From contig WHVA01000043.1 of NCBI GenBank assembly GCA_015179125.1, positions 186,001 to 250,000 of the forward strand: DNA of 64,000 nt. The letters run 5' to 3'. The DNA is from Gautieria morchelliformis (taxonomy: Eukaryota; Basidiomycota; Agaricomycetes; Gomphales; Gomphaceae). A program made the translations under genes and the position numbers. How positions within the stretch are numbered: the first letter of the stretch is position 1; each line of letters starts with the position of its first letter. Positions 9,661 through 18,669 of the stretch are shown here, piece after piece. The notes beneath the pieces were generated by a model that ran no database searches, had not been told where the DNA came from, and saw only the letters and a program-made list of their open reading frames with translations.

Positions 9661-10837
9661 ATCGCAAAAAACCACCCCCTACACGAAATTCCGGCACAAT
9701 GCGGCACGAGTGAAAAAACAAACACAGAAAGCGATTCAAACACCTCAAATGGAACTGATGACCATCTAAGGAAGAGAGGGACAAGGCCACGCAGGAAGAA
9801 CTGCAAATAGCAGATAGCGCTCCAGGCGGCGGCGTAGAAAGGGTATAATATAGGGAATCCTGCAACATCATACATTCTGCATCCCTTCAGCCGACGTCCT
9901 GCAACCCTCTCCTCGTAAATGGTCGCCCACCGCCGCACCGAAATGTAGTCAAAGCCTGAACATCATGAAGTGCATGCCTCATAATGTGCTCATCCATCTC
10001 TGTGATAATTAATGCTGAGCCTAACATATGGTAGGTGGGATCGCGGAGTGCAGCATGCGAGTGTAATGTTCCCGCTCAACCGCCACCAGGATAATTGGCT
10101 ATAATAACCCGATACACCACGGCGTCACCTAGGGGAATTCCACCAGTCCAGTGTGTGGATGGCACTACCACCACCAAGAAATAATACGACTGATGCAGAG
10201 CTCAACCAGAGAAGAAGTGACATACCATTTGGGCTCGCATTTTCAGTCCCTTCCATGTGAGCATCTGTATCAGCCACCTTTGAACTCGGGCAGGGCCTCA
10301 GTATGGGTAGCAAGCGAGAGACGCAAGCTGCCCAGGATCAGGGAAAAGAACATCCATGCATGATGTGCCCTCTTGCGCGTCAGACTCCAAGTAGACGCAG
10401 ACTCAGAACGGAGTCGCGTATGGCAGGGTCAAGCTAGGGGGAGATTGTGGTATTGCGCGTGGATTATGCATGCTACGCGTTGGTGTGGTGCATGATGGAG
10501 AGTCTTGACATAAATCATCAGAATAGGGCTGGGGTCAGGCCATTTTGGGTGGTTGTGAAACAACTAGGTCGCGAGTCACGACGCACTGTACAGCATAGCT
10601 TGGCTCCTCAGAAGCCACTGCCACCATAAGAGCCCATGGAGAACCGTTGTGTATATAAATAGACCGATCATGCCCCGTATCCCCATGGCACCCACTCGCG
10701 CACACTAGACTAAAGCCCATCGATCCCGACGCTAAACCTGAACATTACATAACATCTGCACCTCGGCCTCGGTCGTCCTCTGCACGGTGCGTGCTACTCG
10801 CATGAACACCTCACTGCTTCGACGGAAGCAGAACAGG
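9661..10837. other. Interval without a recognised gene
   Basis: Sequence upstream of the LINE-A remnant. ORFs of 60-120 codons occur on both strands but carry no motif that I recognise. No RNA gene or terminal repeats seen. Confidence 0.5.
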
Positions 10838-11070
10838 CAATCAATGGAAGCATCCAGCGCCAAACTCAAAGTGACAACAGAAGCACGACAGAGTTGCCAA
10901 GATCAGGGGAAGAAGCGCAGTAGCGAGGAACCCAAAGCTAGGAACCTGGAGCCAGGAACCTGAAGTCAGGAACCTGAAGCCGAAGGAACGAGCAACGCTC
11001 GTGACACGTGCCCGCCATGCGCACAACTCATCTCTCAAGCGGCGGATGGGTCACGTGGGAGAAACCGTCA
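10838..11070 (+). repeat. Dispersed repeat R1, copy 1, with a 14-bp minisatellite
   Basis: About 230 bp are shared in the same orientation with 23874-24096: both start around tggaagcatccagcgccaa and end with gggtcacgtgggag. Inside copy 1, four 14-bp units of the type aggaacctgaagcc lie at 10925-10981; copy 2 has two. Origin unknown; one frame of copy 2 reads as a charged, helix-like peptide, so it may derive from a duplicated exon. Confidence 0.75.
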
Positions 11071-12029
11071 TCTGGGGAGCACAGCAGAACCTTGGATACG
11101 CAGAGCAGAGAGGACAACGTGGTATGAGTCTGCTTCCTCATAGCGCATCCGGCCCCCTGAACGACACAACACCGCCCACGCCCATCCACTACATGCTGCG
11201 CATCTCAGAGTCCATGCGGGTGCGGGCGTGGGCGCTCGCACATCCGAGTCGTCCCACTCCACATCGGCTCATGTTGTCCTCTCACTGTGTCGTTTCATTC
11301 TAACCGTCTTCAACATCACATCCTCTATCTCCAGCGACACTCATCAGCACCATTTAACTCCCCAAGGGCCTATACAAACCAGGTGAGTTAAAGACAGGCG
11401 GACGTGAAGCAGCCTTCGACGCTGTCGAGCTGGCTACGGCTACCAGGTATTACTTGCGTGGAGCTGCTTACAGCAAGCAATAGCGGGACGCGAGGGTTGA
11501 AGGGTGTGGGTGAGAGCTTGTACTGCGCCGCTGGTCGTCGACGTGTGCGAGGTTCCCAGGGAAGGACACACTGCAGAATGCCATCCTAGGTTCCGCCCGA
11601 CCTGACGCTGTTAGACAAAAACGCGAAATGGCATTGGGATGCAAATGTTGGAAGGGAGAGAATGCCCCGCCTGAAGCAACGGTGGACCCAAGCAACACCA
11701 CGACACGCCAGGCACGTGGCGAGGACTGCGAACGCCGTCTTGCGCTCTACAGGTAGATGTGATGATGTAGTATGGTGGAGGAGGGGGTGAAGGAGGAGAG
11801 TAGTGCGGATATGGCGAGGAGTTACGTGATGGAACATGATACAGGCCAGGAAGCGGCATGCAGAGAGACAGAAAAGAAACGAGAATACAGCAGCAACAGG
11901 AAAGGTGCAGTGCCAAGAGGCAGATTGTACCAACTCAGGGTGAACAAACTCGCACATCACCAGGGACCCGAAGTGGGGAGAGACAGCAACAGTGGAGGGT
12001 GGACGCAAGGACAGATATAATCTAGGGTG
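11071..12029. other. Interval without a recognised gene
   Basis: No coding region with recognisable domains. The long minus-strand frame at 11586-12065 is hydrophobic and biased in composition, with no motif, and overlaps the solo LTR start. Not called as a gene. Confidence 0.5.
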
Positions 12030-12034
12030 GGAGG

Positions 12035-12255
12035 TGTAGGAGGAGAACGCGTAAGCCAGGGGCAAACCGCGTCACCCCGTGTCACCCCATTGTGACACAA
12101 TATGCGCCGCAGTCTCATTGTTCCACTCGTCTATTGTTCTACGTGCTTATTGTAGTCTAGATTCCATTGTTCTTTTGCACTATATAGTAGGTAGCTAGAA
12201 GCCCCTGTTTTCCTCAGTATGTTGCACTCGCGCAACTACTGAGGTAAGACATTCG
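12035..12255 (+). repeat. Solo LTR of a Copia-3-like element, left part (split by MULE)
   Basis: Begins TGTAGGAGGAGAACGCG and contains accgcgtcaccccgtgtcac and ccattgtgac, also present in the Copia-3 LTRs at 50416 and 62414. The flank ggagg (12030-12034) is repeated directly after the other half at 23396-23400, giving a perfect 5-bp target duplication for the complete LTR. No internal element sequence remains, so it is a solo LTR formed by LTR-LTR recombination. Confidence 0.85.
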
Positions 12256-12297
12256 GGGATAATTCTGTGTGGCAACCCCCCGTGGGAAAAACAACCC
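12256..12297 (+). repeat. MULE left terminal inverted repeat
   Basis: Matches the reverse complement of 23223-23264 at 41 of 42 positions. Confidence 0.92.
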
Positions 12298-13423
12298 CAT
12301 GGCTTATCCAGCAACCCCGGTGCAGCATCGGCACCACCAGGTACCGCCAAACTCTGGGACACAAGCCGAATATCGGCGACCACCGCTACTGTACAGGTCC
12401 CTGCGAGGTAGCTAAAGGTCACACCATAGGTCTACTTCGCTGTATATACCGTAGTTGTCTCTATGAATTATACACCATTCTCTGGCCTAGTCTACTTTCT
12501 ACTTTCGCGCCTCCCTTCGTAATTCGTTCTCGCGTTCAACCTGAATATCATAGCAACGGCGGCGATCATGTCCTTCGCGATGGCACAGTCCACACCGCAC
12601 GGGGCGTCGGCGTTGCTTTGGTGGTGATTCAGTGACAGGGTTAGGATCAACAGAAGGATGTAGAGGGATTGGTTTTTCTGTCGCACTAGGGTTGGGCCGC
12701 TTCGTCCCACCACCTCCTCTTGGAGGTCCTTCTATTGCAGAGGTGAGGCGTGTGGTGCGGGGACGGCCTTTATGAGAGATGACTGGTGGGTCATGGAGAA
12801 CTGGAGCCGGGTTGGCTTGCGATGCACTACATGAAATTAAATAGGTTAAATCTACTTTGGTCTCATCGCCATACCTGATCGTGCCGAGTCCATGGATTAA
12901 TGTGTCCAGCTGTTCTTGAGTCTGGACATTGTTCAAGAGAGGTTTAAGAGCGGCTTGTGCTTCCTGGAAGACGGTACGGGCGTTGATTGACTGTGTGGAT
13001 GGAGGGGGGGTACAATTTCTCGTGTGTGCTCTATCCAGTGGGTTTGAGACTGGTGCAACAGGTAGCGGGCGTGCACGAAGACTAAGCCGTTTTTCTGGAA
13101 CAGCATGGGTCAGTGTGATGGGCGGAATTGAGCCAGCATCTAGACTAGGGTCCTGCCACCACCTACACCATATTTCAGATGCTGTTACTGTGGAGAGAGG
13201 TATGACTCACCTTTGACGCACAAGCGCTATGTGAAAAAGCATCCCTTGCACTCGGGATAAAACGGTAAAGTAATGGCGGCACGGGATGCCTAAATTACTG
13301 CCCATGCAGCAGTCACATACGTACCGTCCTGCATCCAGAATCACCACAAGATGACTAGCACCTGAGCTTAGGTGTATCACTCGAAGGAGATGGGTGACCG
13401 GCAAGGCTTGCTTCCGAATCAAC

Positions 13424-13911
13424 TGTTAGCAACTAGGGGCTATGGCAGGGAAGGTTCGGTAGAGTTCTTAGAAAGCTAGAATCAAATATACTCTCTCAGT
13501 GAATTTATTGTCACTGATATATTAATACAATACCTAGAATCAAATATACTACATGATTTTCAGTCAACATGCTATGTAAATATGAAAGATACTACTCGCC
13601 TCTCTCAGTCAATTTATTGTCACTGAGAGAGGAGTGTAATCCTGTCTCAGAAGGCATATACTTGCACCCGGCCCTTTAGCGCCCAAGGGTTCGCGCGTCG
13701 AAGTCATTTCAAACTCCGCTGGGTGCAGCCGCCTGTGAAAGTAGAAATAACAGAATGAAATGGAGAGATAGGGAGTGACTAGAAAATTTCGAAAATAAGC
13801 AGAGAAGTGGATGCATAGTACAAGAACAATATAAGAAAATATTGAAACACCACACAATAAAGTGAATATATTATGCTTGATTTTGGTGCAGGAGCATAAA
13901 TGCACCCAACA
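13424..13911 (-). repeat. Copia-1 3' LTR
   Basis: TGTTAGCAACTAGGGG...TGCACCCAACA on the plus strand, 488 bp. It contains a repeated motif around ctcagtgaatttattgtcac (about 13496 and, in variant form, 13606). Confidence 0.95.
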
Positions 13912-13923
13912 CGCCCCCTCAAG
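13912..13923 (-). promoter_or_regulatory. Copia-1 polypurine tract
   Basis: Minus strand reads TTGAGGGGGCG directly before the 3' LTR. Confidence 0.85.
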
Positions 13924-13924
13924 C

Positions 13925-16900
13925 TTAATATATTCCGATTTTCTCGTTGAGGATTCTCACTCTAGGACTAGGAAGTCCTTTAGTGAGAAGATCGGCTAGC
14001 ATGTGTTCCGTTGGTAGGTACACAAGCTTAATTTCTTCATCTTCGACTATATCTCGGATGAAATATAATCTAATGTCGAAATGCTTGGTCCTCGTGTGTT
14101 GTTGAGTGCCATAGACGATGGCAATGGCTGATTGATTGTCTGAATAAAGTTTGATGGGACAATTCAGCGGTTGGAACACTTCAGAAATAAAGTGGCGCAT
14201 CCATAAGGCTTCTTTGCTCGCATGAGTCAGAGCAACGAATTCGGCTTCAGTTGATGATAGGGCTACTATGGATTGTTTTTGACAACTCCATGATACTGTC
14301 CCTCCATCAATCTGAAAAATATAAGCCGAGTATGAGTGCCTGTGCTCTTGAGAAGCCCAATCCGCATCTGAATACCCAATGAGGCCGTCTCGATTCTTCC
14401 CAAGTGTCAATTTGTAGTCCATCGTGCCTTTTAGATATTTAAAGACACGTTTGACTGCATGCCAATGTGTTGGACCTGGGTTTTCGAGGAATTGAGAAAG
14501 TAATGACACTGCGAACGCAATGTCCGGTCGAGTGGCTACTGCTGCCCACATCAATGATCCTATCGCTTGTCTGTATGGAATTCTTGACATCTTCTGTTTG
14601 TCTTCATCTGTGGAAGGGCATTGGTCCCTGGATAATTTAACGGCTGGGTCGAGAGGCGTGGAAAATGTTTTGGCATCATCCAGATTGAATTTTTTGATGA
14701 TTTTTTGGATGTATGCAGCTTGTGATATTGCAATCGATTTGTTATTCCAATCTCTTTCGATTTTGAGGTTCAAAAGCCAGTGAATCTCGCCTAGATCTTT
14801 CATACTGAAGATCTGGGCAAGATCATGCTTTACCCCATCGAGGATTGGTTGACTCTCAGCTGTGATAGTGAGGTCGTCTACTGCTGTCGCAATAATCACA
14901 TGCCCTCTCGGTCCACGTCTGCAAAATACAGCTCCATCCGAAGCTGATTTAGTGAATCCTAACTTGAGAAATTCACCACTCAGACGTTTGTACCATTCCC
15001 TTCCAGATTGTTTGAGGCCGTAAAGTGCTTTCTTCAGCAGGAGGACATCATCTTTGTCTCCGGTCTCATATCCATACGGCTGTCTCATGTAAATAGGTTC
15101 TGGCAGTGTAGCATTCAAATACGCACTGTCCACATCCATTTGGTGAATAGGCCAGTTGTTCCTGGCAGCAATGGCACATATAATCCGTAAGGAAGTCATC
15201 CGAGCAACAGGTGCATAAGTTTCATTGTAGTCGACTCCAAAACTTTGTGTAAAGCCTTGGGCGACCATCCTCGATCTAGGTGTGATGGGTTCACCTTCTG
15301 GATTGCGTTTCCAGAGGAATACCCATCTATTTCCGACAATATTTGCCCCAGGAGGTGGTTTAACCACTTCCCATACACCTTTGTCGAGTAGCACCTTGTA
15401 CTCTTTATCCATCGATGCTTTCCATATAGGATCATTTAAGGCTTCATCTGCATTGCTAGGCTCAGTCTGATTCAAATCCGGCAGCACCTTATCTTTGTTT
15501 TGATCGGAGGTCGAAAGTGTACTGATGGCAAGGTTATAATCACTGATGCCGTCAGTGACAGAGGATAAATCTTGTTCGAATAATTTGTCTTGATGGTCCT
15601 CAATGTCCTCGTAAGCTAGTGTAGTGATATCTGCACCAGCATGTCTCTTAACTTGAGATCTTGTTACGGGACCACTTGGGGCCGGCTGCACCTGCTGCTG
15701 ACGGATCCTTTCACTTCTTCTTGTTGGAGCAGCTTCTTTAGGTCTGACATCAACAGTCTGACTGGGTTGCAGCTCTTTCAGACGTTCCTCTGGTTCATCA
15801 TCATCAATTTCTTCGATCTTTGCCTCCTCGCTGACTAAGCGACTAGGCATAGGTGCTGGCGCCGAGATGGCCTGTACCATTTTTCTGGACGTAGGTAGCT
15901 GTGACTCTTCAATAGAAATGATTGGAGCTTTGCCCCCCTTCATCTCTGAGTCAAATATAACATTCCGCTCGACAGAAACCTTCTGAGAGTCAGGCCAGTA
16001 GATGCAGTGACCATGGCTCTGTCCAGAGATTCCTATCCACCGGGCTCTTTTGGCACGGGCTGCTAGTTTGTTTCCCTCTTTGACTTTAACGTAGACTTCA
16101 ATTCCCCACACGTGTATGTCTTTCAGGTTCGGTTTCTCGTGATGGATCATTTCAAAAGGGGTTTTGTCTGGCAAAGCTCTTGTATGTGTCCGATTCCTAA
16201 GATAGTTGGCGTGCAAAATTGCATGCCCCCATAGAGTCTTAGGAAGACTTGATTCCAATAGCATGGCACGAGCTCTTTCAACTAGAGTTCGGTTTAAACG
16301 TTCAGCAACACCATTTGACTCTGGGGTGTCGTGCACGGTTAACCGATGCTTCGTGCCTTGCTTGGCTAAATGCTGTTCAAATTCTGAGCTTGTATATTCG
16401 CCCCCTCTGTCGGAAACAAGTGCTTTAATGTGCACATTCCTCTGTCGAAGCATCAAGGCCTCGTAGAGTTTGTATTTTGAAAATGCTTCCGATTTGTTTG
16501 CCATCAAATAGATAACCGATTCCCTTGAGTAGTCGTCGATGAAAGACACATAATAGGATTTCTTGTCAATTGTGGAGTGTCTCGCTGGTCCCCAGACATC
16601 AGAATAAATTCTGTCACCGAATTTTGATGATCGGCTTCTGGGTTCCTGAGGAAGTGATTTGCGTGCAATCTTCGCCTGAATGCACGCATCGCAAACAACC
16701 TTGTCACCTTTTGAGCTCAATTCAATGCCTAATATCATGCCACGGTTGAGCAAATGCTGTAGGGACTTCTGTGAAATGTGCCCCATTTTTTGATGTATCT
16801 CCATGGCTGATGCGCATACATGCGCTTCGGCACTTGTGTGTTGTAAATCAAATCGATATAAGCCATTCAGCTTCGGTGCTTGCATCAATATCCTGCCTTT

Positions 16901-18175
16901 ACGATTGGATATTGTGCATTTCTGATCAGCTATTTGTGTGTTATAGCCTGCATCATCGCACCGGCCGATCGAGATGAGGGTAACAGCCATTTTGGGCGCG
17001 TAGAACGTATCCTTCAATGTAATGTTCACAGTCTTATCTCCAACCTTATTAGATAGCACGAGTGAGCCTGAACCAAAGGCATCAAAAGTGCCTTTGTTGG
17101 CTGCACGAATTGTGCGCGGCTGTGAGAATGGACTGTAATCCCTCAATAAATTCTTGTGAGGGGTCATATGTGCGGTCGTTCCAGTGTCGAGGATAACAAC
17201 AGTGTCCAGAGATAAACTACTCAAATTGGAGCAGTCGAAGTTGGCGAAAGCGGCTGGACTGCCACTCTCATCCTCCTCAGAGGACACTTCTTCGGCAACA
17301 TTCGCCTTGGCTTTGCCCTTCTTCTTTTTGGCTTTCGCTTTCTTCTTCTGACGTGGCCCCTGGCCTTCTTTACCACCTCCTTTAGCCCAGCAACTCTCTA
17401 TAGCATGTCCAGGCTTGTGGCAATTAGTGCATGTAGACACCTTCGGGTCTTTCCGGCCCTTCTGCCCTTTCGTAGATGAACCAATAAATGCCTGCTCTTC
17501 TTGTGAAATATTGAGGGTCTTTCTCCTGTCGTATTGAGCCTTTAGTACTCTGATAATATCATCAGGCACTAAGGGCATTCCACATTCTTCGAGCGACGTG
17601 GTAAGGGCATTCATAACTGCCTCATAGGAGGGTGGAAGTGATGCAAGGATAATGTCTGTGAACTCTCCTTCAGAAATTCTGGCTCCCATCTCATTGAGAC
17701 GAGCATAGAGGTCTTGGGCCTTGTCCAAGTGATCTCTCAAGTCTCCATCCTCAGGACACCTCATACTGCGAAGCTGTCTCTGTAGGTTGGTGAGGACCAT
17801 CTTGGGCTTTTTGGTCATCTCATTGACCAATGCATCCCAGACTTCTTTTGCTGTATGTCTCTTCTGTAGCATCAGAGCTAGTGACTCTGACACTGAGACG
17901 ATTATTTGGGTTTTGGCCTGTCCTTCTCTGGCAAGATACTTCTCCAGCTTCTCCTCAGCCTTCTCAATCTGAGTTTCCTCAGCTTCTGTGAGAATATGGC
18001 CTGGGGGCATGACTGGAGGATCAGGAGGTCGAATGGCTCTCCCTTCTATATGCCTGAGTAGATTTTTGGACTCAAAATAACTTGTGAGAGTAGCTCGCCA
18101 CAGAGGCCAATTACTTCCATCTGTTGCAAGCTTCTCCACACCCAAAAGCTTCTGCGAAGTGTCTGCGGGGCCCAT
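13925..18175 (-). CDS. Copia-1 Gag-Pol polyprotein
   Basis: Single open frame of 1416 codons from the ATG at 18175, the first ATG after the LTR, lying within the primer-binding site. Gag: UBN2-type region (LLGVEKLATDGSNWPLW) and a CCHC knuckle (CTNCHKPGHAIESC). Protease: ILDTGTTAHMTPH. Integrase: HQKMGHISQKSLQHLL and CDACIQAK (zinc part), then SDVWGP, SDRGGEYTS and NGVAERLNRT (D, D, E). RT: RMVAQGFTQSFGVDY, MDVDSAYLN, LYGLKQSGREWY and AVDDLTI. RNase H: YSDADWA, STEAEF, SDNQSAI, TKHFDIR. The frame ends LNEKIGIY and stop at 13925, next to the polypurine tract. The length is normal for Ty1/copia. A TTG-initiated extension into the LTR is not credible in a eukaryote. Confidence 0.95.
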   Translation of the reverse strand: MGPADTSQKLLGVEKLATDGSNWPLWRATLTSYFESKNLLRHIEGRAIRPPDPPVMPPGHILTEAEETQIEKAEEKLEKYLAREGQAKTQIIVSVSESLALMLQKRHTAKEVWDALVNEMTKKPKMVLTNLQRQLRSMRCPEDGDLRDHLDKAQDLYARLNEMGARISEGEFTDIILASLPPSYEAVMNALTTSLEECGMPLVPDDIIRVLKAQYDRRKTLNISQEEQAFIGSSTKGQKGRKDPKVSTCTNCHKPGHAIESCWAKGGGKEGQGPRQKKKAKAKKKKGKAKANVAEEVSSEEDESGSPAAFANFDCSNLSSLSLDTVVILDTGTTAHMTPHKNLLRDYSPFSQPRTIRAANKGTFDAFGSGSLVLSNKVGDKTVNITLKDTFYAPKMAVTLISIGRCDDAGYNTQIADQKCTISNRKGRILMQAPKLNGLYRFDLQHTSAEAHVCASAMEIHQKMGHISQKSLQHLLNRGMILGIELSSKGDKVVCDACIQAKIARKSLPQEPRSRSSKFGDRIYSDVWGPARHSTIDKKSYYVSFIDDYSRESVIYLMANKSEAFSKYKLYEALMLRQRNVHIKALVSDRGGEYTSSEFEQHLAKQGTKHRLTVHDTPESNGVAERLNRTLVERARAMLLESSLPKTLWGHAILHANYLRNRTHTRALPDKTPFEMIHHEKPNLKDIHVWGIEVYVKVKEGNKLAARAKRARWIGISGQSHGHCIYWPDSQKVSVERNVIFDSEMKGGKAPIISIEESQLPTSRKMVQAISAPAPMPSRLVSEEAKIEEIDDDEPEERLKELQPSQTVDVRPKEAAPTRRSERIRQQQVQPAPSGPVTRSQVKRHAGADITTLAYEDIEDHQDKLFEQDLSSVTDGISDYNLAISTLSTSDQNKDKVLPDLNQTEPSNADEALNDPIWKASMDKEYKVLLDKGVWEVVKPPPGANIVGNRWVFLWKRNPEGEPITPRSRMVAQGFTQSFGVDYNETYAPVARMTSLRIICAIAARNNWPIHQMDVDSAYLNATLPEPIYMRQPYGYETGDKDDVLLLKKALYGLKQSGREWYKRLSGEFLKLGFTKSASDGAVFCRRGPRGHVIIATAVDDLTITAESQPILDGVKHDLAQIFSMKDLGEIHWLLNLKIERDWNNKSIAISQAAYIQKIIKKFNLDDAKTFSTPLDPAVKLSRDQCPSTDEDKQKMSRIPYRQAIGSLMWAAVATRPDIAFAVSLLSQFLENPGPTHWHAVKRVFKYLKGTMDYKLTLGKNRDGLIGYSDADWASQEHRHSYSAYIFQIDGGTVSWSCQKQSIVALSSTEAEFVALTHASKEALWMRHFISEVFQPLNCPIKLYSDNQSAIAIVYGTQQHTRTKHFDIRLYFIRDIVEDEEIKLVYLPTEHMLADLLTKGLPSPRVRILNEKIGIY

Positions 18176-18180
18176 AACCC
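18168..18180 (-). promoter_or_regulatory. Copia-1 primer-binding site (initiator-tRNA half molecule)
   Basis: Minus strand after the LTR reads GGGTTATGGGCCC. This is complementary to the anticodon arm of initiator tRNA-Met (GGGCCCATAACC), as known for Drosophila copia, rather than to a tRNA 3' end. The ATG of gag-pol lies inside this site. Confidence 0.75.
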
Positions 18181-18181
18181 T

Positions 18182-18669
18182 TGTTAGCAACTAGGGGCTA
18201 TGGAAGGGAAGGTTCGGTAGAGTTCTTAGAAAGCTAGAATCAAATATACTCTCTCAGTGAATTTATTGTCACTGATATATTAATACAATACCTAGAATCA
18301 AATATACTACATGATTTTCAGTCAACATGCTATGTAAATATGAAAGATACTACTCGCCTCTCTCAGTCAATTTATTGTCACTGAGAGAGGAGTGTAATCC
18401 TGTCTCAGAAGGCATATACTTGCACCCGGCCCTTTAGCGCCCAAGGGCTCGCGCGTCGAAGTCATTTCAAACTCCGCTGGGTGCAGCCGCCTGTGAAAGT
18501 AGAAATAACAGAATGAAATGGAGAGATAGGGAGTGACTAGAAAATTTCGAAAATAAGCAGAGAAGTGGATGCATAGTACAAGAACAATATAAGAAAATAT
18601 TGAAACACCACACAATAAAGTGAATATATTATGCTTGATTTTGGTGCAGGAGCATAAATGCACCCAACA
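18182..18669 (-). repeat. Copia-1 5' LTR
   Basis: 488 bp; differs from the 3' LTR at two sites (a for c near 18208, c for t near 18450). Confidence 0.95.

Larger units (their letters stand above)
13424..18669 (-). mobile_element. Copia-1: intact, recently inserted Ty1/copia retrotransposon
   Basis: 488-bp LTRs (13424-13911 and 18182-18669) differ at only two positions. The 5-bp target duplication TCAAC (13419-13423 and 18670-18674) is perfect. Primer-binding site, one gag-pol ORF and polypurine tract are all present. It is inserted in a coding exon of the MULE gene, so it is younger than the MULE. All catalytic motifs are present, so it could be active or was so very recently. Confidence 0.95.

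Noticed and set aside
11586-12065. 159-codon minus-strand ORF
   Set aside because: Biased hydrophobic composition, no motif, and overlaps the start of a solo LTR.
13609-13905. Identical 98-codon minus-strand ORFs at 13609 and 18367
   Set aside because: They lie within the two Copia-1 LTRs and reflect LTR identity, not a gene.
18176-18190. Upstream extension of the Copia-1 frame into the LTR
   Set aside because: It would start at TTG; the first ATG is at 18175.
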